A stretch of 64,000 bases of DNA, from NCBI GenBank assembly GCA_951217055.1, contig OX578278.1, positions 30,269,105 to 30,333,104 of the forward strand. The letters run 5' to 3'. A program made the translations under genes and the position numbers. Source of the DNA: Gerris lacustris. Lineage: Eukaryota; Arthropoda; Insecta; Hemiptera; Gerridae. Every line of letters begins with the position of its first letter. Position 1 is the first letter of the stretch. The notes under the pieces are model-generated. The model searched no databases, had not been told where the DNA came from, and saw only the letters and a program-made list of their open reading frames with translations. Shown in pieces: positions 40,331-51,205 of this stretch.

Positions 40331-43300
40331 GTGTTTAATTTTTTGAAAACTTTATAGAAGTAAGTCAAATTTGCATAATTGTGCTGCTGGGACTCGTGAG
40401 CGAATACTGGAGCAGTAGCAAGAAGCGAAGAGTGTGAGACGTAGGGCAGGTAGCCGATCGGGAGGGCAGGGGCAGGGGTGGGTAGGCCCTACGCCCTACA
40501 CAGCGCAGAAGTGGGAGACGGGCAGACTCGATTGAACACCTCCTATACCTTCCTATTTCTCAGTTCCTATATCTTCCCTACTCGTGTAACGCTAGTTTAA
40601 TAACGCTTTTCGAGGTTATGTGCAGCCAAGGCATGAAAATGTCAACAAACAATTTTCACAGAAACATCAATGGTGTTCAATGTAGTTGGAACTACGTCTG
40701 TTCCAATTTTGACTCTATTTATAAATTCTCTACAAGCATTTTAAACGTGCTGATGGGTATATTGGCAATGTAATTATTTGCCCCACGCAATTACCGTATT
40801 CGATTATTAAACTTAAAATTAAATTAAATATTAAAACTTTAATATTTCAGAAAACGCTTAATAGTTCAGAAAATTACGCTTATATTTAATAAAACCACAA
40901 TTATAATAATATTCTTTTATGCTGTCAACAATAAAACCAATAAAATATTATAATGTGCAGATGTTTAATATATATACACACATATATAAAGAATTTGTTT
41001 TTCTTGAAAACACTCAAAAATAAACAATTTTTCGAATGGTTTCGCACGTAAATTAAATGAGTTTATACGAAGATTCCTAAATAGGACTTAAAGAGGGGAG
41101 GAATATTGTATAATCGTATTACTATAACAAACTAATTAAATGCTGTGCTATTATAAGTTTTGATTTCTTGAGGGATCCACTGATAACATTTATAAACGAA
41201 TTGTACTCGTAATTATCCAGTTGGTAGTTGCTACACACATAGATAACAGTGAAAAAATTGGAATTATTTTGAAAGTAGGACTGACGAGGAAAGGAATTCG
41301 TGTTAAATGATTCAAATAGTAGAATGTTTTAGAGCGTCGAGTGCTGATGCCAGGATCACAGTGGATTTTCCCTGCCCGCTATGTACTGTAGCGAGTGTAG
41401 GGAGCTTGTAAAGGAATAAACACGAATGAGAGTGTCCTTTGCTTTTATTCCGAGCTTGTAGGAGCCCGGGCTGATATCAGCAAGTGATAAGGTTACTACA
41501 TTCCCTGCTCACAGTGTCTTTATGCTTTTCGAGATTATCTTAAAGACTATTCTACCCCGTTATCTTAAACTTCTCGACTCCTGTTTCGTTTTATATGTGC
41601 CCTAGATTAAATTAACTCTCCTTTTTTTTCGCATCTCGAGCCATTTTAATAAGACTCGCAAAAAGCATTTGTATATAGCTTACCGAATATAATTGACTAT
41701 GTTATAAATAAAAGTAATTTTTAATTTCATTTAATTAATTTAAGTACACTTCTCTCTCTTTCAGTTATTTCAATAGAAACAGACACAGAAAATTAATATG
41801 GTAGAATTAATGGGCTCATTATGACCTCTACTATGTAAATTTCATGTGCTACAATTGTTTGCAAATATATTGAACGAAGAAAAACACGAGACCAATAATA
41901 ATCCTTGTGGTACTTTTTTTTTATTTAGTTTTTTTTTTTTTTAAAGAAAACTTGTTGCAATTATAAAAATTACTTGTAGTTAAGCATACATTTGAACATG
42001 ATTAGTAAAATAATAAAATAAAAATAAAAACTTGTTACGTGTACTTGTTACGTGTATAAAGAGTTATGCCTATCGACGTTCCTTAAAGAAGTATTAATTA
42101 AATTAATTAACAATAAATAAACTAGTAAATAAGGCAACAAACAAGAGTAATACATACGTAAATAAATTAGCTGATAATATGATAATAGAGATACGAACTA
42201 TGATTTTGATTACTTTACTTAAGCAGCTTCTAAGAGATAGGAGGGTCGTTTCTTTTGGACAACTTGGAGGAGGATTTTCTCTTAGATGTTGCCTCAACTC
42301 GTTTGGATGGTGCTGCATGGTTGAAGCTTATCTACCAGCAGTGCATTTAAAAAATTCCGTTACAAATTGTATGTTAAAATCCTTGTGCAGTGCTGAATTT
42401 CGAACATAGCAAGGCGCCCCTCTGATTATTCTTAGGACCGGTTTTGGACAGTTGGATTCATTTAATTTGAGAATCGCTTGAACCCCGGACAGAACAGACG
42501 TACTGCCAAATACGAGGTCTTATGTCTACTCGTAGATCTTACTAGTAGATATAATTTAGAGCATGTTAGATGGCGAAGTTGGCGTATGCGTTTTCTGATT
42601 TACGAATTTCTTCCTTTTAATTTTTGAATTCGGTCACAGTGTATTCGTTACCTTCGTTAAGCTCGGAATCAAAAATATATAATTATCAAAACAAGCATGG
42701 TAGTAATTAAAATAAATTAGAATAGGGTTTTATTAAATTTCACCGGGAAAAATACTAGTAGAGATATGTAGACGAAAAGATTAAATAATAAAACTACGTC
42801 TTTGCACCTGTAGACTTATAATGGTGAATTAATTAAGTGGAAATATACACCTATTAGGTTTAGTAATTTTAAGTTTTATCTAGCATGTGTATATTGCACC
42901 GAAAGTATAGTCGATACTATAATGACTTGATAATATTTGCATTCTTAAGGTAAGTATTTGTTAATTGTTAATAAAATTCTTCCTCTGCTAATCTACCCAA
43001 CAACTATTAAATTGCTTTTTGTGCAACTTCATATTAATTGCTAATCAAGTGTCTCCCAACTTCGTATATTATGAAACTCCTGCATAATAATTGTATTGTT
43101 TACAACAATTTATAATAATTAAAATTTTCTTTTTATTTTGGGATCGACCCTGAAATTTCGGTTGTATTTCCAAACCAAGCTCTCGGTACAAAGTAAAATC
43201 TAACTTTAATTATCAAATTACGTATGAAATCGATTCTGAAAGAAAATGAATGATTGTCAGTTTTGTGATAATTACTCGATTAAAACTTAGGCTTATCCAA

Positions 43301-43600
43301 GCTCTAGAATCTTGACCCATTCCAATATTAGTATTAGTTTCCACTAGCTCAATAGGGACAGCTCTCGAGCTTTACCAAGCCAATATATAAGAAGCAAATA
43401 ATTTCAAAAATGTTGTATTATTTATTCTGTGTTTCCTGGTAATTTATGTATTTTTAAAAAAATCTTATGTAACAGTGAAATTTAAGTTCAAGTATAAAAA
43501 ATGTCATCCAACTCGAAATAAAACTTCATTTGTATTAAAACTAATGTAACACTCTTACAGCTGCTGACTCTCGTTTAGTAAAGAAATAAATGAGAAGGAA
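40331..43600. other. no gene recognised
   Basis: AT-rich. About 42630-42675 resembles the family B end hairpin in reverse (CGTTACCTTCGTTAAGCTCGG) and may be a fragment. Nothing else supported. Confidence 0.45.
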
Positions 43601-43790
43601 ATGTAGTGAGGAGGTAAGTAGTGAGGAGACGAGTATTGAGGAAGCAAGTAGAGAGGTAGTGAGTAGTGAGGAGACGAGAAGAGAGGAGATGAGAAGTGAG
43701 GGGGTGAGTAGTGAGGAGATGAGAAGTGAGGGGGTGAGTAGTGAGGAGAGAAGTGGGGGTAAGTAGTAAGAACGTGAATAGTGAGGAGGC
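43601..43790 (+). repeat. purine-rich minisatellite (GTGAGGAGATGAGAA type)
   Basis: Nearly pure A/G on the plus strand, with a 30-bp unit repeated exactly at 43686-43745 and shorter 10-15-bp variants around it. All three minus-strand frames stay open across it, giving Ser/Leu/Pro/His-rich pseudo-proteins. Strong strand asymmetry allows triplex formation in principle. Confidence 0.88.
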
Positions 43791-44975
43791 ATCCCAAGTG
43801 GAGAGTGAGGATGCTGTAACTTGAGGTTTAACATATTCCATTAGTATTTCTCTTTCCTAAGATTTTCTTTAAAGTTGTAGTTTTGTTGTTTTTTCTTTTC
43901 CAAGGAAAGAAAGGAAAGAGGAGATACACATTGGCTCGTGCCGGCAAACTCTTGCAAGTAGAAGAGAGTGGTAAAGGGTCTGCTGAGGAGTCTGTCAGTT
44001 AAGCCTTTATGTACTGCAAGATCCTACAAGGAAGCTTTACTCTGGCCGGAGCTGAAAGTTGTTTTAATATAATAGGAGGGGCGAGGAGATAACAGCGGCT
44101 TTACCTCACCGTCAAGATCTCGAGGGGCTTTACAACCCCTGATTAGTTTGCTCGTCCCTCTATACTGCGCCCAGATTGATACCGACTTTTTCCTCCGCTC
44201 TCACAAGTGGGAGGGTTTTGTCGGAGCCGTCTTTTGGCGGTGGGCTTGCCTGAGTAACGTCTGAGAGCAAGTTGATTTTTCCCTGAGTGCTAATCAGCGA
44301 CCTGGGTTCCATGGATTCGACCAACTAAGGACCTAGCCCTTCAATAAGAAAGCTCTTAAGACGTGGTCTATTGAAGGCTTCCCCCCGAAGCGCAAGGAAA
44401 AGCCCTACACCTTTTTCTCAAGCATTTCCTCTCTTATTTATCCGGCCTCACCTTCTCGAGATTTTTATCTTTTGACGTTAGGTTTTGTTTAGACGTCACT
44501 CTCGTTGTAATATTAAATATGCTCGACTGTTTGCCTTATCTTCAGTAAGTCTCGGTTTCCTCTTTAGACTCCTCCATTACTACGCCACGTCCGCTTCAAT
44601 CTTTCCTTTTAACACGTTATCTCTTGGGGGGGAGGGGGGCTCTTTTTATCCAACATTGAAAGTGAGTTGTTTGTTTTATCAAACAAGCAGTTCGTACTAC
44701 GAGACCTAGAAGCATCGTAAAGAAAATCAACTTGTGAGCAATTTCGAGTTTTAATACTTGTATAATCTGTTAAGTAGTGTAAACAAGACTTGTTTCGTTA
44801 ATATTAACTTGTATTAATTATTTCATCACCCCACGAAAAAAAAATTTAAATACCAACACAGTTCTAGACCTTGGGGATACAGAAATAATATTTAGAGAAG
44901 ATAGTCAACTATCTTCTTGTACTAGCATTGCTAAGGTTAGAGAGGGAAAAATCCTCTCCTTTATAGTTTAGAGTA
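43791..44975. other. no gene; GC-richer island 43900-44450
   Basis: GC- and CpG-richer than its neighbours. No exon or repeat recognised. Confidence 0.45.
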
Positions 44976-44983
44976 GACAGTAG

Positions 44984-45060
44984 CAACCCGTGGTTACTCG
45001 GGATTTGAACCTGCAACCTCCTGATCAGTGCCTTAGACCCCTCGGCCATCAAACTTCGTG
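44984..45060 (-). repeat. tRNA-derived SINE head (remnant)
   Basis: On the minus strand: TGGCCGAGGGGTCTAAGGC (A-box-like, with D-arm GCC/GGC) followed after about 30 nt by GGTTCAAATCC (B box, 45007-44997). The acceptor ends do not pair (AGTTTGA against GTAACCA) and the T stem is imperfect, so it is not a functional tRNA gene. Spacing and order are those of a tRNA-type Pol III promoter as found in SINEs. Confidence 0.65.
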
Positions 45061-45599
45061 TCTAGAGGCAGGTAAATTGGGCAACTAGTCAGAAGAAGGA
45101 CTATGGGTCCTATTACTAAGGGGACTAAGGGGCATGGGTTTGTTTACCCTGCGTTAGTTTCTCTTTTTGACTTGAATGCAGCACCATCGCGAATGATGGT
45201 ACACCTTCACCCTCATTCCTGCTAGTTGGACAGGGCTTGGTTGATACAATTCTAGACCTTGGGTTGATACAATTCCAGATTTTAGGTTAATCTTGTCCTT
45301 TAATTCTGACCGAAAATCCAACATATTAAGTTCACTGAAATGTAGAGGGTCTTACGTGTATAAACTATTTTTCGTAAGTTGAAGCTTCACTCAGATGTGT
45401 TAGTTGTAAATCATTATGTAAGTTATTATGTTTACATGGGATTTGATGAAGTTGAAGTATGGGGGTATTATGTTTTTATTACAGTCTTATCGTATTCTGT
45501 GTAGAATGTTCTCTACATTTTAATTTACTTCTTTTGAGAACGAAAATACTTGAAGTGAGAACGAAAATATTCGAAGTAAATATCTTATATTTATTGCCA

Positions 45600-45960
45600 C
45601 TTCATTTTTAGGGTTTTGAGGTCATCGTTGAAACCCTTATGCAATTGGTAGTTCGTCCGTCCGTCCATCGCATCTTGGTTCATATTTCCCGACCTATTGC
45701 AGCTAGAGATTTAAAATTTGTTATACCTACCATTTAAATTTTTTGGCCCAAAACAGGAAAAATGTTGCGAACTTCACAATTCGAAATTTCTTCGATCAGC
45801 GAGCAATTGAGAACTGATTGCAACATTTTTGTTTTTTTCAAACCCCCAAAAAATGTCTCCCCCCTCCCCCGCTATCCCATAAGGACAGGTCCTAAAAATG
45901 AGGAAAAAAACCCCATGAATATGTCTCTTTGATGATGTTTCCTGGAGTTAAGATAAAAAA
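45600..45960 (+). mobile_element. family D element, copy 3 (opposite orientation)
   Basis: Begins with AGGGTTT...AAACCCT, the counterpart of the terminal hairpin of copy 1, then (GTCC)n, CATCTTGGTTCATAT, AGCTAGAGATTTAAAATTTG, and after about 200 bp ATAAGGACAGGTCCTAAAAA, the complement of the ACTAGCCGTTAT block. All match 4926 to 4560 in order. This copy keeps the short tandem repeat directly after the hairpin. Confidence 0.65.
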
Positions 45961-48580
45961 AAAGTCAAATTTTAAGTGGCCGTAACTACGGTACATCGCG
46001 TTTCCAAATTTGCGGCCATTTTACCCCAAAAGAACCGAACAACTGCCCACCTAAGATTATAAAGGATAATATGCACCACTTGTTTCTCTAAAGTGCAACT
46101 TTTTGAACAAATTTTAGTAAAAAATGAACTAAATAAATAATAATATAAAGGCAATATACATTTTTATGACCAAAGAAACCTTTTAGTAGCTTACTGGCAA
46201 GTACTTGACGGGATTATGACTTGCTTTTGTTACTCTCAGAATAATATTTTATATTACTTTTATAAAGTATTTTTGTCAGAGTGGTTTATTGTCCTTGTTA
46301 GTTTTTGTTTAAACGTAGATAATTTATAAACCTAGTCTGTATTTTTATTACAGATAACAGTTTGTTCTAGAATAATACTCTTATTTTTTACCCAAAGAGT
46401 TAATAACACAGTTGCAACAATTTCTGCAACGAAATTTGCAAAAAAGTGTCAGGAATACTCGAGTAATAGCCAGGAATGTACTGAGTTTTATCTGCAGAGA
46501 TTGTATTATTGAATCTTAGCCAATTCAAACAGACAAGAAAGAGAGAGAATAAAAATGTCTTAACGAGCCCTCGAGTTACAAATTAGGGGAGCAATTATAA
46601 AGATGGTAATCGTTGCGGAGGACAAGGATTGTTAGTCCGGGACAAAGTTAGTCGGTTCGATTTCCTCTCCGGTTCTCGGGTGAAATACATTGAAACAAGA
46701 GGGTTTGGATTTCTACAAATTTGAAAAGCTTTCACCGCCGACTTTCGGAAGGGTGGCCAGTTACGATTTCATCCCTTTCACTCGTTCCGACAATCGCACA
46801 ACTTCCCCTCCGAGGTTTTGTGAAAATAGCTCTCGGTATCTTTCCATTAGTTAACAGGCCTATAATTACCTTTACAGGGGGAGAGAGTCTGCAAGATCGC
46901 CCTTCTGGGTCGGACCGAGCTGATCAAAGGGCCCGCCTTCGTCCGACCTCGACCTCCGGGGCTAATTGGGCCCTTTGCCAACTATTTAAACCTCCTCCGA
47001 TAGGGCCCTCGGTCCAGGGGCGGCACCCCGACCGCGGTGAAAGAGCTCCTCGATCTACGTAAGACCTTCCTCGACTCCCTCTTAACCCACAAACGGTCTA
47101 ATCAAGCGTTAAAAGAAAAAACAATACCTTGTTCTGTAAAGAGGATCTCGTCCCTTCGAGTTAGAAGCATCCCGACCCAGATGAAAAGGCCCCTTCTTCT
47201 CTGGAAAATCTCGTCTATAAAAGATTCTTTCCCACCGCCCTACCGACTCGCCAAATTAATGTTTCAATTTTCTACCTCCAAACCTTTTTCCACGTTTTCT
47301 TTTTTCCTGAGGAGGAAAATCATGCTAATTCTCGGCCGAGATAAGAAGCCGACCGACTTGAAAAGAAATCATCATTTTTTAAGGGTTTTCTTCTTTCCTA
47401 CGAAATAAAACTCTTCCCCTTCCAACTGAAAAGAAACGTTAGCAAGAAGTAAAAAGAAGAAAGAAAGTTTGGTAAAGAGGGAGGGAGTTCTCAAGACAAT
47501 TGTTATTTTCGGTAAGCTGCTTAAACAGTAAAACAAGTAATAATACAAAGAGAAATATGAAACCGGGAGCTAAGCTCAGCTCCTACCTAACTAACATTAC
47601 ACCTTGCTCCTACCTTCCTCTACTCAAACATTTTTTCCTTTAAATCATATAACATGCTAAAACAGCCCCCTAGTCTTTCTTGTGACATTTCCTTTAGCAC
47701 TTGACTTTGTCCTAAAATATAATTAAATCTTTTCACATGATCCTCAAATTTCGAATAGAATTTCGGATAGCCGCTTTGCAGAATCTAGAAACAGCCAAAA
47801 TGTTGTACCTACAGCTGAGTGTACCTCAGCGATCATCATCGGCTTACTATATCAATGAACCGATTACATCCATCTTTGCAACGCTAAATGCATCCATTGT
47901 TCACATAAGTTTCCTCGTTGTGACAGTTCGAAAACTTACCCATTTTCTGTTAAATTATTTATTTAAATTTAGTTCAAAATTGTTCAGTTTGGGCATATAT
48001 GATTTCGGGTGTCTGGAGAAATCTCACTTAACTAAATTTGTTTTGTTAATATTTTTCTTGATTTCAAAGGGTCTTGTTTTTCCAACCTAAGAGAAAATAA
48101 AATTGAACAAGTTTATTTTTTGTTGGCTGTTGAGGTTGAGGTACTCCATGTCCCAGGATTAAGTTCTAGTACGTTTAGCATGATGGTGGCTCTAACCTCT
48201 AATTTAGTACTTTTTCCAGTTCTATATTTATAGGTCCAAATGTTAAAGTGTAAGCCGGTGAAGCCGAGTGTAGTGTCACGTGACCACTATTTTAAAGCTT
48301 GTTAAATATCACTTGAAAGGCAACAAGTTTTGAATTTAAGGCTGCATCATTGTTAATTTTTTAAAATTCGGTACGTGTACTTTTGTACTGATCTGTATCA
48401 CGATAATAAAATCATACATGAAAAATACTCTATACCTGTGTCATTCTTCGTCGACCTCATGTTTATTTGGGGAAAATACAAAGGCCTTGCCCCCTTGAAC
48501 CGAGTCAACGACCACGATGCTGACACCAGCAAAAAGGAATGATAGATCCCCAACGAAAACCGTACCGTGGAAATAGGGCT
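45961..48580. other. no gene; GC-richer island 46560-47410
   Basis: The 113- and 123-codon plus-strand frames (46721-47062, 47037-47408) are the longest non-transposon frames in the window, but show no domain, codon structure or similarity that I recognise. The region is GC- and CpG-richer than its surroundings. Confidence 0.45.
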
Positions 48581-49060
48581 AAGTTCCAGACCCCTTCCCA
48601 AAAAGTTCTATCTAAGTAGTGATATCTGCATTGTGGCCAAGACCGCTCTTTCTTTAGTCCATAACCTCACTTCCCTCCTACATTATTCATGAGCAAAACT
48701 GCTTTTTTTATTTTGATGGTTTAACACTTGGCCCGTTTCTGAATGAGGCATAAAATATCAGTAATGTGTAGTCATTTAGTAGTTACTCGAGTTGGGAAGC
48801 AGAGAACTCAGAAGAAAAGAAAAAAGTTCCAGACCTCTTCCCAAAAAGTCAGCCTATCTGCTAAGTAGTGATGTCTACATTGTGGCCAAGTCTGTTTCAC
48901 GCCTAATTTAGAAACTGGCCAGGTGTTAAGCAATGAAAATAAAAGACCAGTCTTTCATCTAAAAGTAAGGTTATATACTATAGAAAGAGCAGACTTGGCC
49001 ATTACGTTGATATCACTACTTAGATAGGCTGACTTTTTTGGGAGGGGGTCTGGAACTTGG
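48581..49060. mobile_element. cluster of inverted-repeat elements (70-bp arms)
   Basis: A 70-bp sequence (AAGTTCCAGACC..CCCAAAAAGT...TAAGTAGTGATRTCTNCATTGTGGCCAAG) occurs at 48581-48650, again at 48824-48894, and inverted at 48988-49058. The last two form a 235-bp element with long terminal inverted repeats. An internal block (48709-48748) is also present inverted at 48899-48943, so the left half is a rearranged second copy. Confidence 0.8.
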
Positions 49061-50998
49061 CCCTTCTTTCAATGTTAGGTTTCTGTTGGTGTACAAATTA
49101 AAAATACAAACAATATTTTTAAAATAAAAAAACATCTTGCAATCAAGGGAAAGCTCTATTGAGCTTGTTTATTGTTAGTTTTAAATAGTTCAGTCGTTTT
49201 ATAAAATCGTATTACTGAGAAATTTTCTTATTAAATAATAGCTTTTCATGATTTTTTTTTTAATTTGAAAAAAGTTGTTACATAGTTTTGTAGTCTTATT
49301 GCGGGAAGTGTACTTCAATTAACCTGCTTTGTCATCTAAAACATTTGAAACGAAATGTTTTATCTTAGTTACACAACGATACCAATAATACCTTGGAGTT
49401 GATCAAGCAGAATGGAAATGAAAAGAAGGCTTTTGAAAAGAAGGAGAGAGAGTAAGACGGTAAATGAGTCCGTATCAAAGACGATCCGTTGCCTGTAATC
49501 ATGTAATGCCCCGCCAGCAAAGCAAACTTGCTAATTACTCAGTGGTCACAATCAGAACCTCGTCTTTCTACAAACTCTTTTATCTCTAACCATTCTTTAT
49601 TGTTGTCAAACCAATTCCATGGTTGACTTTTGTGGGAGGAAAAACCCATTACTTGATTCTCTGCGGTATTTTGTGTTACTTAGCTATCTAAGAAATAGAA
49701 ATAATTCCAATTTGTTATGTAAAAGAATATCGGCGATTTAAGCAGTTTAAAACAAATCCAAATTCCTGCTTAAGTCGGGTAATCTTAGACATCTAAAAAG
49801 AATCATAGGTTCAAAAACATAAATAAAATCATTTAAAGACAAGACTTAAACAAATCAAAATTTATTAAATTGTACTTTAAAATAATAAAAGAACAAACGA
49901 CTGTAATTAATAACAAATATAAGTATAAAAGAAAATCCCTCTATTCACAGAAATCTTAAAGAAATTAAAATCAATACTGAAGAAATAAATTAAATACGGC
50001 TCTATATAAATTAAATAATAAAGAGTAATTAATAATAACAATCAATAATATTACTAATAAATAATTTTACTAATAATTAAAAGTACTAAACTGCTAGTGT
50101 ACTTAATAGTACTCATGAAAAAAGTTGCATTGACTGATTTGGATAAATTGAATGTACTGTTAATAAAAAATGATTTAATTACTTGATTATTAATTTATAA
50201 AAAAGAGAAATATATTATTGTATAATAATTAAATAAATATAATTAAATCTATTAATGATTTAATTATATATAAACTGATCAATAATTTAAAGATTTAATG
50301 AAAACCTAAATTAACATATTTAATTTATTAAAAAGAAAAATTTACCTTTTATAAAGAAATACCTTGACTTGAACAAAAAATAATATCGGTAGGTGGCTAG
50401 AAGGTGGATAGGTGAATCGTGATTAATAGATGACCCAGAAGATATGTTGCAGATTCATAAAAGACGTCGTTGTGAAGACGTAATGAGACGATTCCTTCAC
50501 GTAGGCATACGTCGACGTTCGACCGGTGTAACAACGGGAACTTATGATAAAGTAAACCCGATTAAAAACGGCCGACGGTGGCTCGGTAATAACGGTGTTG
50601 AAAATAAAGAAATGGCCCGATGAAATTAATGTCGATTAATTCATGGATCACAACACCATTACACGAAGAAAACACAAAACAGGTACTAGCAGGTACTCGT
50701 ACCTGAACCATCAAAAAACGTGATGGGAGACGGGAGAGTGTCGATGAGCAAGGGATCGTACGTTACGTCGTTAGGACGGATCTCTCCAGACTGAAGGCTC
50801 GTTCTAGCAGCGCTGGAATCTGGGGAAAATAAACTGCACGGCGGGCATCAAAGTTCACTGAGATAAACACCTACTGAACTAGCCACCATACTACCGGTAT
50901 AAGATAAAAACATAAACATAATAAAATAAAACCAAATAATATGCAATTTTTACTTAAGCCTAAACACAATTTTTCCCCCCCCCATTTCATCAAGTAAT
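49061..50998. other. no gene recognised
   Basis: Very AT-rich between 49800 and 50380, then a CG-richer stretch (50450-50880). No coding or repeat signal supported. Confidence 0.45.
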
Positions 50999-50999
50999 C

Positions 51000-51205
51000 C
51001 AGGAATGACTGAGCTCATAAATCTAGATCTACCAGAGGAGACCGTGTTAGAGCTTATGTTAAAAGTCATGAGAAACTGCTTAGTCCTTTATTGATGTACA
51101 ACTCCCTTGATAAATGACCTCTGTTATTTTTTCGAAAAGACAGGATTCACAAAACCTCTGACGCGGTATTTGGAACATCTAGATTTATGAGCTCGGCCAT
51201 TCCTG
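51000..51205. mobile_element. 206-bp MITE with 29-bp terminal inverted repeats
   Basis: Left end 51000-51028 and right end 51177-51205 are reverse complements at 27 of 29 positions (shared core GAGCTCATAAATCTAGAT). No coding capacity. I do not see a clear target-site duplication, so the superfamily is unknown. Confidence 0.85.

Noticed and set aside
43541..43841. Ser/Leu/Pro-rich frames in all three minus-strand phases
   Set aside because: Created by the purine-rich minisatellite. Three overlapping open phases argue against a real protein.
44984..45060. Intact tRNA gene
   Set aside because: A and B boxes are present, but the acceptor stem does not pair and the T stem is imperfect. Better called a SINE remnant.
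46721..47408. Two overlapping plus-strand frames of 113 and 123 codons in a GC-richer island
   Set aside because: No domain, no splice or start context that I can defend, and GC-rich DNA has fewer chance stops. Kept only as an island.
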